Position numbers and translations under genes: made by a program. A DNA stretch of 64,000 nt from Micrasema longulum. Lineage: Eukaryota; Arthropoda; Insecta; Trichoptera; Brachycentridae. Under the pieces are notes generated by a model, which made no database searches, was not told the origin of the DNA, and saw only the letters and a list, made by a program, of their open reading frames with translations. Location: the NCBI GenBank assembly GCA_022494885.1, contig JAGVSM010001243.1, forward strand, positions 1 to 64,000, in the 5' to 3' direction. This document shows, piece after piece, positions 10,963 to 22,734 of the stretch. Numbering within the stretch: the first letter of the stretch is position 1; every line of letters starts with the position of its first letter.

Positions 10963-11165
10963 TATTTATTTATTTAATGCACAAAATACACAATTTTATC
11001 ATGGAGCCCAATTATAATTTTTTTATGTCCCGACTTGTTAGAAAATTCCGTGTTAAGTCGGGACTCTTCTATATATAAAACAAAAACACTTATTAACTTA
11101 TTAAACAATATACAAAATAATCAAAACAATGTACAAAATAAAAATAGAAAAATTTAAATAATAAA
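10963..11165 (-). mobile_element. LINE 3' end with conserved hairpin
   Basis: This matches 59640-59850 almost base for base at first. The landmark is a 10-bp stem, GTCCCGACTT pairing with AAGTCGGGAC, around TTAGAAAATTCCGTG. The hairpin near the 3' terminus may have been a recognition element for the cognate reverse transcriptase (inference). Confidence 0.6.
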
Positions 11166-11514
11166 AAAATTTACATGTCGAAAAATGGAATGCAGAAAAG
11201 TTATAAAATAAAACATGGCAATATGTTATTAATAATTTATGGTTATTTTATAACTCGATTCGGTAATTAATTGTTATTAAAAATAAATACAAAATAATAC
11301 AATTAAGCAATAAAATTAACATATCTACATATATGATAGAATATGTAATTTAAAAAACCTAATAATAAAGTTGAAATATATATTTACAAATAACTCTGCA
11401 TCACTATTAAGTTTATTCAAAGATGATATATGTAAATATATACCTATATGGATAATAATGAAGATAGCATCGATCTTATATATTTATTCCCGAAGCAATC
11501 TTATACAGTATATG

Positions 11515-11872
11515 AAAATATGAAAAATATTTTCTTACGAGCGGTAAAAATTAGAGCAGTATTCAATTGTACGGTGCAATTTCTCGAAAATGCATGAAAA
11601 CATTAATAAAAATACGTTTTAATAAAAATAGCACAAGTTCTAGCGATCAGTTATTTCACGCCAATCAATCGTGTGTTTTGATATATTCCTGGTTTCCGGG
11701 AAGCCGCGTTTTCATACGTATGGGGTTCACTTTTAAAATTTCAGGACAACTCGTCGATGATAACTAGTGACGTCACGGGCGGAATAATTTCAAAATTACA
11801 AAAATTTGAAAATTCAAAGCGATGAAAATCCAATACATAAAATTATTTTTTTGGCTTAGTTTGATAGTCTGT
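11515..11872 (-). repeat. MITE A, diverged and truncated copy
   Basis: TTTTCTTACGAGCGGTAAAA, TTTCTCGAAAATGCATG, a GTGACGTCACGGGCGG centre and GGCTTAGTTTGATAGTCTG give the family order in reverse. The outer inverted repeats are lost. The ORF 11567-11767 lies wholly inside it and is not a gene. Confidence 0.6.
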
Positions 11873-13082
11873 TCTTCTTCATCTTTTGCCACTCCTACCG
11901 GAGGTTGGAGATCATCATTCTGAAATCATCACGATCCTGGACTTGAAAGCCCCATCCACTTACCCAGATCTATTTTAATGGTCTTGTGGCCTTTTTTCAG
12001 ATCCGCACATGGCAAAAACTATTTTTTTGTAGCTGTACTGAACGCTAAATTTATTTATAATTTTTAAAAAATCATTTCGTTTAGTGTGGCTCCCGTGATT
12101 TATCATTTAAGGTAAAGAAATATTTTATTTTTTTTAAAAAAGAAGTCTTTTTTTTACATTTCTTCTACTGTATTTATAAAATATTTATATATATTATACG
12201 AGTATATGTAATGTGTGCAATTTGTTAATGATAATAATTATATTTTGAGGCCTCGTATTTATGTTAAAATACAAATTATGTATTCAAGCATTGATAATTG
12301 AGATTCTCCCCCTTTGTTGAAATATATAATATTTGCCAAGCCAAATATTTCCTTCGCCATGTTGATGATATGTAAATGCGTGTAATTATTCATTTTTAAG
12401 TACTAAACTTTATTAATGTAATTACTACACGAAGTCGTGAATTTTATCTGTACGCATGTCTCAATTCACAATACGATGCGAAGGTTGAAAATCGTGTGAA
12501 GGGTTTATGATTCTGAGGAACCCTATTGGGGATTCTCATACGGAAAGTTTGTCGGGATGTGATACGCAATTTACGAGCCTATCGCTCAAGCCTTGGATAC
12601 TCTATGTATTAAACTATTTTACTGTTAATTTGTACCTGTAATTTAAGTTCAGTGTGCTTTTAATTAATTTATTATGTAATTAAGAGTCAGATATTAGAAA
12701 CATCACTTCGCGTTATTTCAACGGCAGCAATATTACTGATAATTGAACTGTAATTATATATTATAATTATATACGGATAGACAATATCTGAGGTATATAG
12801 TGATTTAAATTTGCATATTAAATCTAGGAACTTCAGCAGAATTAAATTATCAAACTTTGGGAATGTTTCTGAATGCTGGATCCGCCAGTCTTCATATAAA
12901 TTAATATTGCGAGTAATTGACTCATGGCTTCTAAAATAATTCTTATAATTTATTTGTGAGTCCAGAGAAATACTTTAAGCTAGACGCCGTTGGTTAGAAC
13001 TGTCAAACTTTTGCCTAAAAGACGTGTACATAAAATAACTAGCGTTGACGGCATGGTAGTCTGTGTCTTGGGCCCATAAGAA
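11873..13082. other. Gene-free stretch
   Basis: Possible LINE debris near 11875-12000 (CTTCTTCATCTTTTGCC). The rest is AT-rich without features. Confidence 0.3.
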
Positions 13083-13445
13083 AAAACGCCATTTGACTTT
13101 TCTTCTTCTTCTGTCTTATTCACTCCACTGCTGGATAAAGGCCTCTTCCAATCGCTCCCATTCCTTCCTATCACCCGCTTTCATCATCCGTATTTTGCCA
13201 GCAATAGAGTCGATGTCGTTGACCGATCTTTTATGTGGCCTTCCAACACTTTTTTTGTTTACCCATGGTCTCCATTTTATAATTCTGGATGTCCACCTGC
13301 CATTATTTTGCCTCGCTAAGTGTCCTTCCCACTGCCATTTCAATTTCACTGCACGATCCATGATATCCATGACTCCGGTTTGGCGTCTTATTCCTTCATT
13401 TCTTACTCTGTCTCTTAGATATACACCGAGCACCTGTGAAATTTA
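13083..13445 (-). mobile_element. RTE-like LINE polymerase tail
   Basis: The minus strand encodes LRDRVRNEGIRRQTGVMDIM, then KLKWQWEGHLARQNNGRW, a GRPHKR motif and EAFIQQWSE. This order (LRDR-RNE-IRRRT, LKW-W-GH-AR, GRP-RW, WR-L-EA--QQW) is typical of the end of RTE-clade polymerases common in insects. It is about 105 residues long, without catalytic domain. The overlapping + strand ORF 13063-13446 is its shadow. Confidence 0.8.
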
Positions 13446-13792
13446 ATTAACTCAATTCTTTATTTATTTAAATGGATTATGTTACAGCGAAACCGATGGG
13501 AACTATTTTCGGGTAAAAGGAAGGAGTGGTTTCACTGCAATATTTCATGGCCTAAACACGGCACCTGAAGCGTTATACAGATGACTTTTTCTTACATGAA
13601 ACACCTTACAGATGATCGAGGTGTATTGTTTTTGTATTTAATTGCCGTGCTCTATACACGATTGTGTGTGGATAAGGATGCAAGATTAATCAAATCAAAA
13701 TTAGTACGTTTGAGTCACTCACGATGAAAACACAAAAAATAAAAAAGTTTTCTTCTAAACCTGAGTGAACTATTACAATATTTACCACTGTT
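13446..13792. other. Gene-free stretch
   Basis: No supported ORF. ACACCTTACAGATGATCGAG and similar words near 13600 do not recur elsewhere in the window. Confidence 0.25.
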
Positions 13793-14182
13793 ATGAGGAA
13801 GTTAAGTGTTTTTTTATTTGTTAAAAGACTATTAAACTAAGCGAAAAAAAATTTTCCTCCACATGTTATTTATCAGTGACATGATTTTTTAAAGTTTTGT
13901 ATTTCTGAAATAACTCCGCGTGAGACGTGAAAGGTTTTTCTCCGTCAGTTATCCCGATTGGTTCGTTTACCGTCAGCAAACCGGATATCCTTCACATCTC
14001 TCATATCATTGGTAGTTTCATATGAACCAGTGACGTCGTCCAAAGTGGTGCGATTTTATTAAGTTATTATTTTTTTCGTACATTTTCAAGAAACTTTGCC
14101 GTACAATTTAAAGCACTAATTTTTACCGCGCGCAAGAAAACATTTTTTGTATAAAATTTCCAGTAGGACTGAAGTTCTTCAT
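13793..14182 (+). repeat. MITE A copy
   Basis: It starts ATGAGGAAGTTAAG and ends GAAGTTCTTCAT, with AATAACTCCGCG, GTGACGTCGTCC and TTTTCAAGAAACTTTG between. About 390 bp. Confidence 0.75.
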
Positions 14183-14370
14183 TGAATATTCGCCTGTTTG
14201 ATTCAAATTTTTAGATAAAATTGATGATAAATATTAACTTGCCATCGTTATATGGGCCCAGGAATTGTTAATTAGTGCAGTCTAAAAATACTAATGCCGC
14301 ATATCTTGATTATCGTTTACATGAAGATTAAATGATCATTCGTACGCTTCATGTACCAGTCCATAAGCAG

Positions 14371-14503
14371 TTATTTTTTTCGTACATTTTCAAGAAGCTT
14401 TGCCTCACAATTTAAAGCTCTTATTTTTACCGCGCGCAAGAAAACAATTTTTGTATCCAATTTCCCGTAGGGCTGAAGTTTCTCATTGACTATTCGCCTG
14501 TTT
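14371..14503 (+). repeat. Duplicated right end of the neighbouring MITE A plus flank
   Basis: This repeats 14065-14197: TTTTTTTCGTACATTTTCAA, TTTTTACCGCGCGCAAGAAA, the right terminus, then flanking TATTCGCCTGTTT, which is outside the element. Sharing of flank shows a segmental duplication rather than a second insertion. Confidence 0.7.
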
Positions 14504-14970
14504 AAGTAAAAGTAATATTTTTAAAAAATCCTCATGAGTTGTTCGTATTTATGAGAATTTAAAAAATGAACTGTTTTACAGTTCACCACGTACGAGGCTC
14601 TCATGGTCAACTTAGGATTCCGCAGAAACCTGGGCACGTTTTCAATTTCCGGTCACCACCAACATAACCGGAAGCGTACCTGTGATTTTTATACGTTTTG
14701 TAGGGTGAAATACATAAACATACTTCTCGTTTATTATGTACAATATTTTATATCTAGGGGGGCTGCCTTCATCAGTACATACCGAGACGATGTATTAAAC
14801 GTCTGAACTATATCTATCTACCTCGGTACGCTTTACTGACTTGTCATCTCGACGTCATATGATCAAATTCAACCAACAATTACGGCTAAAATTTACTTCG
14901 CGTTCCTAACTGAATTCAAATTCAAAATAGTTCCATCTAATATAAAGTTTATATTTGAAGCACTAACTTT
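14504..14970. other. Gene-free stretch
   Basis: The ORF 14603-14806 has no recognised domain and no splice context. Confidence 0.25.
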
Positions 14971-16480
14971 GTGGTTATTAATTATAATAAAATAAATAAA
15001 ACAACTTTGTTTTTAACCGTAACCGTTTTTAACCGTTTTTATAAATACCGCCAGAGACACAATATTTCAATATCATTCATGTATAAATCTGTAAATAAAT
15101 TATCAGTGAGGGCTCTACTTTGGAACAACTTAATTTGTCAGCATGCGTCGCACTCCGAGTATAAACACAAATTGGTACATGATTCCAACACCAGGTTTAC
15201 TAGTATGGAAGGGCTAGCTGTTCCAAATATTGTAATAAATATGGCAAAAGGACACTGCAATACTGTATACCTAAAATATTCAACATGTTACCAAACAATA
15301 TTAAAAATACTGAGTTAAATACAGGAGTGAGACGTTTGCTCAAATTATGGTTATTGGAAAAAAGTTTTTTGTATTGGTAATAATTTTTAGTTTTTCATAA
15401 TGTAATATTTATTTATTTATTTATATATACATACGGCCTAAGCCAATTACAACAGTTACATGAAGAAATATAAATGCAAGAAACTGAACAAAAAGAACAT
15501 AAAACTATTTAGCAAAGACAAACAAGTGCAAAACAATATTTGTATACAATATATTTAAAAAAAACGAAAGACCTAAAACTTTGAGCTAAACCATGCCAAT
15601 CCAACTTCATCTCACACTGTTTAGTCGCGAAGAAATCTACGAAAAGCCGGAAGATCTATCCCAAAAAATTCCAAGTCGTGTGATGAATTGACTAATCTAC
15701 ACATTCTGGACATTGGAGCATGAAAACCAAAGTTGCTCTTAGAAGATTTTATAAATGGCAGATTTTGACTTCTGGTGACACGGTTGGGAACATGAAAAGA
15801 AATTGATTGCAACAGAGATGGGACATCACTTAAAGTATTAAGTATTTTGAAAATGCATATACGGTCCATCTCAGTTCTACGTCTACCCAATGAAGACAAA
15901 TTAAGAGATTGCTCTATTTCAAAATAAGAATAATTACCCCTTTGTAATCCGAGCAACCATGCCACTTTTCTTAAAAAACGGTGTTGGATAGACTCGATAT
16001 GGTCAATATGAGTCCTGTAGAATGGAGACCAAATAGGAGAAGCGTATTCTAGATGGGGTCGAACTAGTGAGCAATAAAGAGTTTTGATAGTATTAATATT
16101 TTTGAAGTCCGCCGTCACTCTATTGATAAAACCGAGAAGTTTGAGAGATTTGTTTACAATATTATCAATGTGTTCACGATAGGAGAGTTTACTATCTAAA
16201 GTAATGCTAAGATCCTTTATTGACGAAACCATTGAAAGGGAAGTATTTTTTAGTTTGTAGTTGAATTGTATAGGTTTTTTTCGTCGCGAGAAAGATATTA
16301 TTTTACATTTGTCAATGTTAAGTTGAAGACAATTGATGTCGCACCATTCATTAAAACAATTAATATCATGTAATATGTAATGTTCTTCAATTAAAATTAT
16401 TGTTAATGTAGGTTAAGTGTAAATAATCGATGTAATTTAATCGAGTTATCACGATAATCAGATATGTGGTCAAATTTCTT
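14971..16480 (+). mobile_element. LINE Y 3' end, copy 2, interrupted
   Basis: Polymerase tail at about 15045-15318 (RHNISISFMYKSVNKLSVRA, a HDSNTR motif) matches the copy at 8285-8760. Its 3' untranslated part begins about 15340, is broken at 15410 by LINE X, and resumes at 16377 with TAATGTAGGTTAAGTGTAAA, as in copy 1. Confidence 0.7.
15410..16367 (-). mobile_element. LINE X 3' end, copy 2, nested in LINE Y
   Basis: The minus strand carries an uninterrupted 248-codon polymerase fragment (16367 to 15621). It begins just after the catalytic box with LQLNIDKCKIISFSRRKKPI, then IKDLSITLDSKLSYREHIDN, VRPHLEYASPIWSPFYR, an IQHRFLRKVA helix and the tail ending FRRFLRD. The 3' untranslated end has GGCTTAGGCCG and a TAAATAAATAAAT tail. 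A 9-bp target duplication ATGTAATAT flanks it at 15401-15409 and 16368-16376. The open frame indicates a fairly young insertion. There is no endonuclease or catalytic motif because of 5' truncation. Confidence 0.85.
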
Positions 16481-17129
16481 CAGACAAATCTTTTACACGT
16501 ATTCAGAAGTCGTTAGAGTTTATCAATCATTTCACAGCTTAAATCAGTCATGAAAACATCAGCGTCTTCCACTTAGAATAGGAAGTAATTATGCTTTGTA
16601 GGAAGTATAGTGCAGACAGTATAGTGCCGTCATCAAGGCAATTGTTTGCAAAAGCCATATTTTAACATATGACACTTTTTAGTATTTATCAACTTTTTAA
16701 AATCTTTTAATATTCATAAGTAAAAACGCAGTATGTAACTTGTTTCTGAAGCATAAAACCTGCGTTTGTCATGTCTACACTGAGTTTTTGCTTATGGATC
16801 TCTAGATATTGTGTTATTGCTTACGAAACTCAAATAACTTTACATCGATTTTTGTATTGAAATATTTTTTTACTGCTCTTTGCTATGTTATATCAAATGG
16901 TTTGAAATTTCTTGTAGAACTTATTTATTTATTCGTATCAAGATTTACGTTACAAAAAAAAAAACGTATCCCTAAGTCTATGAGTCCAAGAGCCCTGTGT
17001 TGAGTTGGGATACAACATAATAGAAAGTGGAACCATTAATATTATTAAAGAATACGATAAATAAATTATATTATTATTTTATTTTTTGTATTTTTTTTTA
17101 TATTTTTTTTTATTATACAATAGTCTGCC
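16481..17129. other. Gene-free stretch
   Basis: Small unrelated ORFs only, none with a domain. Confidence 0.25.
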
Positions 17130-17300
17130 CAAATTTTTGTAGACAAGGCTTGGATTCAACTCCCTGGGGAGCTGTTAACAGGGTTAGGGCTTACGACCTG
17201 CCATTGGCTGGTTTAAGTGGCCACTTTACACACGCCTTACACATTGCCTAGACTTCTATATTACCTTCTCCTAAATGTTCTACATCTCTGTTGTAATATG
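17130..17300 (+). repeat. MITE C fragment
   Basis: GTAGACAAGGCTTGGATTCA, GCCATTGGCTGGTTTAAGTG and CATCTCTGTTGTAATATG match the right half of MITE C and the segment near 3030-3080. Confidence 0.55.
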
Positions 17301-18624
17301 CTAATATTTTATTTTTGTAATTTATTCATTTTTATTATAATGTAGGAGGTACTATTTTTGTTATTAAAATAATTTATTTTATTTGTATATATATAGGTAG
17401 TACATATATAATAAATGCAGCTTTAGAACAGGTAGGATTATTTATTTGCAATTCAATTCAATGTCTAATCCTTGTTGTTTTATTTTGTATTGCGTGTATA
17501 TACTATTACTTTTTGCCAATAAACGCCATATTTCGGCACTGAACCCGAAACGAATTTCAATAAACATCTGAATAACTACATCATTACCCATATTTAACCC
17601 ATTTTGAGCATCTAGTTAAAAAACTTCCGGCTGTGTAGATGTTCTGCTATTAGTAGTCCTTGACTTTTCACAAATGTCTTTAATTAGATAATGGTACCAT
17701 TGACAATAAAATTAGTGAGAGAAGATACGTTTAACTTACTGAGCTACCTGCGAACGTAATTTGTTTTTTAGATGGGTTTTAAGTAAACCGTACTCCTTTG
17801 TTCATATTGTCACTCTATTTAGAGTACTTTATTTTTAAGCCTTGACAAAGGAACAGTCGTGTTCTGAGACCGGTCGGAATCGGAATAAATATGTAGATAA
17901 ATTATTTGAATATTACAATATTTATTTATGTTATAAATATACTGTTTTCCATCATATGGCCCTTCGCACTTCATTTAAATTCAAGAATAAAAGCTTGAAG
18001 GGTAGGTAGTAGGTACACAATTTTTTATAAGCGAAAGATTCAGCTTTGTTCGAGGAAAAGGGTCGAGATGTGACCTTTAATAAATAATCGAAGCACGTGA
18101 CTTTTTATTTTAACTCTTAAGGCCGTTCTTTTTTTATCTTTTTTTAACATCTGCGGACGACAACGTATTTGTAAGGATTAATAGTAAAATATCACCGTAT
18201 TTTGAGAATATCCAAATCGTCAAAATTCTTCAATGAAATACAAACTAATTGACATTGATAAAAATCAATGAAATCTGAGGTTATCCCTTTATTAATTGTT
18301 CTGGGTATTGTAGTACATTTTTCATCATTTCTTTTCACATCCCCTCTTTCCCATCTGCTGAAAAGCCTCTAAAAATATATTTAAAAAAACTGTTTTTGTT
18401 TTATAAGAAATATTCGTTTAATGACTCAAGTTATTTATTCACTTTAAGATTTCAAATTTCTAACTTATGGGCCACCCGGTACCTAAAACAAATTTTACAA
18501 AATTATGACTACATGTACTAACCATACATAATTCATATATTTGACCAAATACATAATATATTAAGTGACTTGGCGTTTATTTTGTAGAACTCAATGGAGT
18601 AACATTATTATATATTAACTTATG
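17301..18624. other. Gene-free stretch with small repeat traces
   Basis: About 17836-17896 shares AGCCTTGACAAAGGAACAG with 7450. About 18335-18370 (CTCTTTCCCATCTGCTGAAA) is a piece of SINE 1 tail. No gene. Confidence 0.3.
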
Positions 18625-19010
18625 TTATTTTTTTTTTATTTTATTTTATTATTTTTTCACGCCCATAAGGCTTTTACATACATGAAAATTTTACAAAATA
18701 TAAGTATATAAACAACATTAAATTTAAAAAATACAATATAAAGCAACAAAAGATAGAACGGTGTTAAGAAGTAAAGTTGGTATAAAAAAAGAAGATGAGT
18801 ATATAAACAGCATAGATTTAAAAAAAAACACAATATAAAGAAATAAAATAAAGGAACAAAATAAAGGAACAGTGTTAAGAAGTATAGTTGGTATAAAAAT
18901 AAAAAGATGAGTGTATTAACAACATAAATTATAAAAAAAAATACAATATACTGTAATAAAATATAGAACTGTGTTTTAAAGTTAAGTTGGTTTTAAAAAA
19001 ATTAAAGCAA
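18625..19010 (-). repeat. LINE 3' end with three imperfect tandem units
   Basis: CACGCCCATAAGGCTTTTAC marks a LINE 3' terminus. It is followed by three units starting near 18702, 18798 and 18909, each with TATAAACAACAT-like, AATACAATATAA, GTGTTAAGAAGTA and AGTTGGTATAAAAA words, 95-110 bp per unit. Confidence 0.5.
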
Positions 19011-19204
19011 TATATATATATTTCTATTTTTTTTAATAAGCTAAAGAAATACAATTAAAGGTTTAAAGCAGCTAGGTACATAATGTTATAAAATACAATA
19101 TGAACAGAATATTAAGTTCTATTTGATAAGGAACATATACATTGATATTTAAAATTTACAAGACTCACGCTAAAGACATCGATGTTACATTTTTAATATT
19201 AAAA

Positions 19205-19390
19205 TCAAACACTTATTTATTTATTTATTTTATTTGACACTTTATATACATATACAATATATATATACATATAAGGGCGGGCATATTGCCTTAAAACAAT
19301 TTCTTCCTACCTACCCAAAACGTTCAGTTTGAGAAAATAATAAATACATGGACATATTGAATCTTACAATTTTATACAAAAATTAAATAA
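19205..19390 (-). mobile_element. LINE 3' end (AGGGCGGGCATATTGCC type)
   Basis: The sequence from TTATTTATTTATTTTATTTG through GGGCGGGCATATTGCCTTAA to CTTACAATTTTATACAAAAA matches 33655-33825. Confidence 0.6.
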
Positions 19391-19720
19391 TATCTATATC
19401 CATTTCCATATCCATATCTATGTATGGACTTAGATATAGGTATATCTATATCTTTATCTATATCTTTATCTATATCTATATTTATATGTATATCTTTATA
19501 AATATATATCTATGTCTATATCTATATAAATATATATCTATATCTATGTCTATATTTTTATTATATATATATATATATATATCTATATCTAAGTCTATAT
19601 CTATATCCATATCTTTATCCATATCTATATATATATATATATGCCCGTACATGCACACATACATATCCATACATACATATATTCACATATATACACACAC
19701 ATAAATATTCATGTCAATAT
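19391..19720. repeat. TATATC-rich microsatellite
   Basis: About 330 bp of variant TATATC/TATACA units. It generates ORFs on both strands made of Ile-Tyr and Asp-Ile runs, which are not genes. Confidence 0.9.
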
Positions 19721-20351
19721 AACATATTTATATTTCTGTTTTATAAATATCTATATTTACAAATATTCAATTTTAATAATACTCGTATATAAACTCCTGA
19801 TCGAATAGCCAGTCTATTATTTTGCACTTGTCACTTTTGGTAGAATTACCTAGAGGTAATTCTACCAAAAAGAAAGGTACCTAGAATTGTATTACTGTAT
19901 ATAAGAATCTTCAGTATCCTTAATCTTCAAATTCGTTTGAAAATGACCTTACAAGGCGAAACAACGGTCCGATTTTGAATTACATATTTTATACTTGTTT
20001 GTCTTGATGATTGATTAAATTTAATAAAATTCTACGTACAGGCCTTTAGAGATTAAAGCACCCTCTCGAGGACTAAAGTAATAATCCTTCCACCCTAAGC
20101 ATATGTATTCCTAAACAAATTTTCCACAATCGTAGAGTAATAACCGTTTGTTGGTAGCTCGTGTGAGGCTAAGCTCTTTGGCCTTGTTTCGTGTTCAGTA
20201 AGAAAATTGTATTTTCATTGCACGGATTAAATTTAACTTAGTTTACGTATCTAGAATAACATTTTGTGGATTATGATATTGCCCTGTTATTTCAGCTTTA
20301 AATAATTCATATTTATTTTTTAACAAACACTTCTACATTATAATATAGAAT
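19721..20351. other. Gene-free stretch with short inverted repeat
   Basis: TTGGTAGAATTACCT and AGGTAATTCTACCAA (around 19838-19869) form a near-perfect 15-bp palindrome. No gene seen. Confidence 0.35.
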
Positions 20352-21126
20352 ACTTACTTACTTACTTATCGGGTCCGGACTTTAGACCTTGCCACTCCAG
20401 TGTGCAGCGACATATATCGTCTTGTCAGTGGCCATCCTCAAATCATTTTCATCACAAGTTAACTACATTTGTGGGCACCGCAGCAGATGAAGATCATCCT
20501 GCACCTCTTCACAATCGCAGTTCATGTCATCTCCCTCCAGAAAACCCCACCTCCGTTGGTTGTATTTGCACCTAGACACCCCTATTCTAAGTCTATTGAA
20601 AACTTTCCACGTAGGGAAGTCCAAATTGTGGGTGGTGTTTGTGCTTTCAGATGGCATTATCCAAAGCCTATCGCCAAGTTCCTCTCTCCACAAATCCTCT
20701 CCGCGTTTTCCTGCAGAGGTCTCCAAGTCAGTTGTGACTTTGAGGAAACTTCTTCTCGGTCCCAGTCTGGGAAGAGCCATTCGATGGCCGTATTGGGGGT
20801 GTCTAGGGTCATGGGTCTGTTTGTGTCTCTCTGTGTCCACTGCTACGTTTCTCCTGAGGTTGGGTGGAGCGATAGCTATAATAGGATTAAGTTTGTGCAC
20901 CGGTGTGGGCTTAAGGCAGCTGGACACCAATCGCGCCATGTAATTTACAGCAATATCCACTTGTTTTGCATGTGCTGACTTCTGCCAAACGGGACAAGCG
21001 TACTCTGCTGCGAAGACACACAAACCCAAGGCAGAAGTGCGGAGTACATGTGGAGATGCTCCCCAGGATGAACCATTGAGCTTTTGTAATATGATATACG
21101 AGTAGAATGTATAGAATGCTGCGCAA
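20352..21126 (-). mobile_element. LINE S polymerase C-terminal part
   Basis: The minus frame 21029-20463 contains AAEYACPVWQKSAHAKQVDI, KPTPVHKLNPIIAIAPPNLR and FPTWKVFNRLRIGVSRCKYN, ending with C-x-C ... HLLRCPQ. This is the conserved end of insect Jockey-like polymerases (STAEYC-PVW-SAH, LKPTP-LP-LS-IAPP-LRR, W--LNRLRTG-GRC, CDCG...H---CP). About 190 residues remain open. The 3' end carries a TTAC microsatellite (20352-20368, AAGT on the element strand), typical of some LINE tails. The two + strand ORFs here are shadows. Confidence 0.8.
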
Positions 21127-22115
21127 AGTCTGTATTTAAATTTACCGTTTTTTAAACATTTGTAATGTAATGTAATGTATTCATACTGTTGAGAAGTGAA
21201 CGAGGTGTGAAGAATTCTTCGTCCTAGGAGGAGTAAAATTTAGTAAGTGGACTGTATTGTTGGGAAAAGAAGGTTGCCCAACTCTACTAACCTGCTGATG
21301 ACGAAGCATAACGTGTGTTAGAACCTGGTTGGTGAAGCTGGCGGTCGTGAGTCGCTGGCATAGCTTGTATGGAGCTGGCGGTTGAAATGGACGCTGGCAC
21401 AGCTCCCTTAGTGAAATATTTGTTAAGCACTTCACTAGTAAAATGTTATTTGTGAACTGATAATATAATGTTTTTTTCCGGCACTCACAAGTAGAATTAT
21501 TGTTACATGGAGTGCGCTAGGAAATGGGAAGGACGGGTAGGTAGGTATAGATTAGGTTGAGCGTTCTTCCGAACACATACAAACTTTCAACGAAAAAAAA
21601 CCCACAAGTTTACATAATTCTCGAAACCCTAGATTTCCAAAAATTTTCATTTTACATAGATGCAATACAACTGCAGCTTTAAATCATTATTCATATGTTT
21701 GAAAAAAACTTCAATTTTATTCCAGATCCCTTTAAATAAATGTCGAATATTAAAACATTTAAATCATAATTAAAAAAACACATGACACTCACCCCATCCT
21801 GAACTCCGTACAGTAGAAAATTGTGTATCTCTTAGAATAAAATATTTTATTTTAAGGAACCTGTTAAAGATAGTAAAAATGAGATGTAAATAAAATAAAA
21901 TGTACATACAAATAAAAATTCTTGTAAAATTAAACCTCTCTAAACATGAGTTTTTACTCAATTATAGAGGTTGAAACGTTATTATTAATTATGTATGTAC
22001 AAAACATTTGTAATTTCATCCTTGTTTTGTAAACATTTTTTCCCAAAAAATATGAAAAATATGTAGAATAATAATTTCCACAAAAATTGTTGTCAATTCG
22101 GGCTCTTTCTGATGA
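21127..22115. other. Gene-free stretch
   Basis: The ORFs at 21181-21435 and 21770-22220 show no domains. Around 21480-21560 there is no repeat match. Confidence 0.25.
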
Positions 22116-22119
22116 CAAT

Positions 22120-22560
22120 CTAGCTACCTGTATGGATGTTTGTGTGATGAAAAAAAACCATCGCCATTCCACGAAACGATGCGATAGACCCAGCATCCCC
22201 AATATCTTTCGGTAACTCATTAAACATCTTTAGTCCTTTATGGTACAGATTGTTTTGAGTTGATTTGGTTCTTGCTTTGAGAATCTGAAACATACACCTG
22301 CCCTCGTAGTAGTTTTCATCATCCATGCTTTTTCCGACGATGGATGTATTTTTGTTGAGAGCAATATCCGCAAATCCCTGGAAGGTGACGCAGCTAATGC
22401 ATTGATTAAAGTAGCCGATTGGTGTATTCGAAGCAGATTGAATTTTGCTCCTCAAAACACAAAAAAACTGTTGGGCACACCGGTGTGAATTGCAATATTC
22501 TAGGCGAATTATTTTTAATGGATAAAGGCTAATTATTCTGGCTCTTGCTAGAGCATATAT
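22120..22560 (-). mobile_element. LINE polymerase tail, unnamed family
   Basis: The minus frame 22455-22120 ends NNLYHKGLKMFNELPKDIGD then AGSIASFRGMA. The Y-KGL-KFN-LP-I-NA-SI--F pattern is typical of the C-terminus of non-LTR polymerases with alpha/beta tail domains. No catalytic motif. Confidence 0.55.
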
Positions 22561-22734
22561 GACATACTGTCTACAAAAGATTCTCTTCGGACATCTATCT
22601 CCCTTTGTTAACCATGGAGTTGATACAGTGCTTTATTTATTTAGTTTTTTATTGCTTAGTTCTTGGCATGAACACTTGACAAACTTACTACTATGCTCTA
22701 TTTTTTATAAATTTATTGATATCATTCTAACTTT

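Noticed and set aside
13063..13446. Plus-strand ORF of 127 codons
   Set aside because: Antisense shadow of the RTE-like polymerase tail at 13083-13445.
19420..19704. Overlapping ORFs of 94 and 62 codons on both strands
   Set aside because: Both are translations of the TATATC microsatellite and consist of Ile/Tyr/Ser or Asp/Ile runs.
20469..20978. Plus-strand ORFs of 169 and 139 codons
   Set aside because: They are antisense to the LINE S polymerase tail, which has recognisable conserved motifs on the minus strand.
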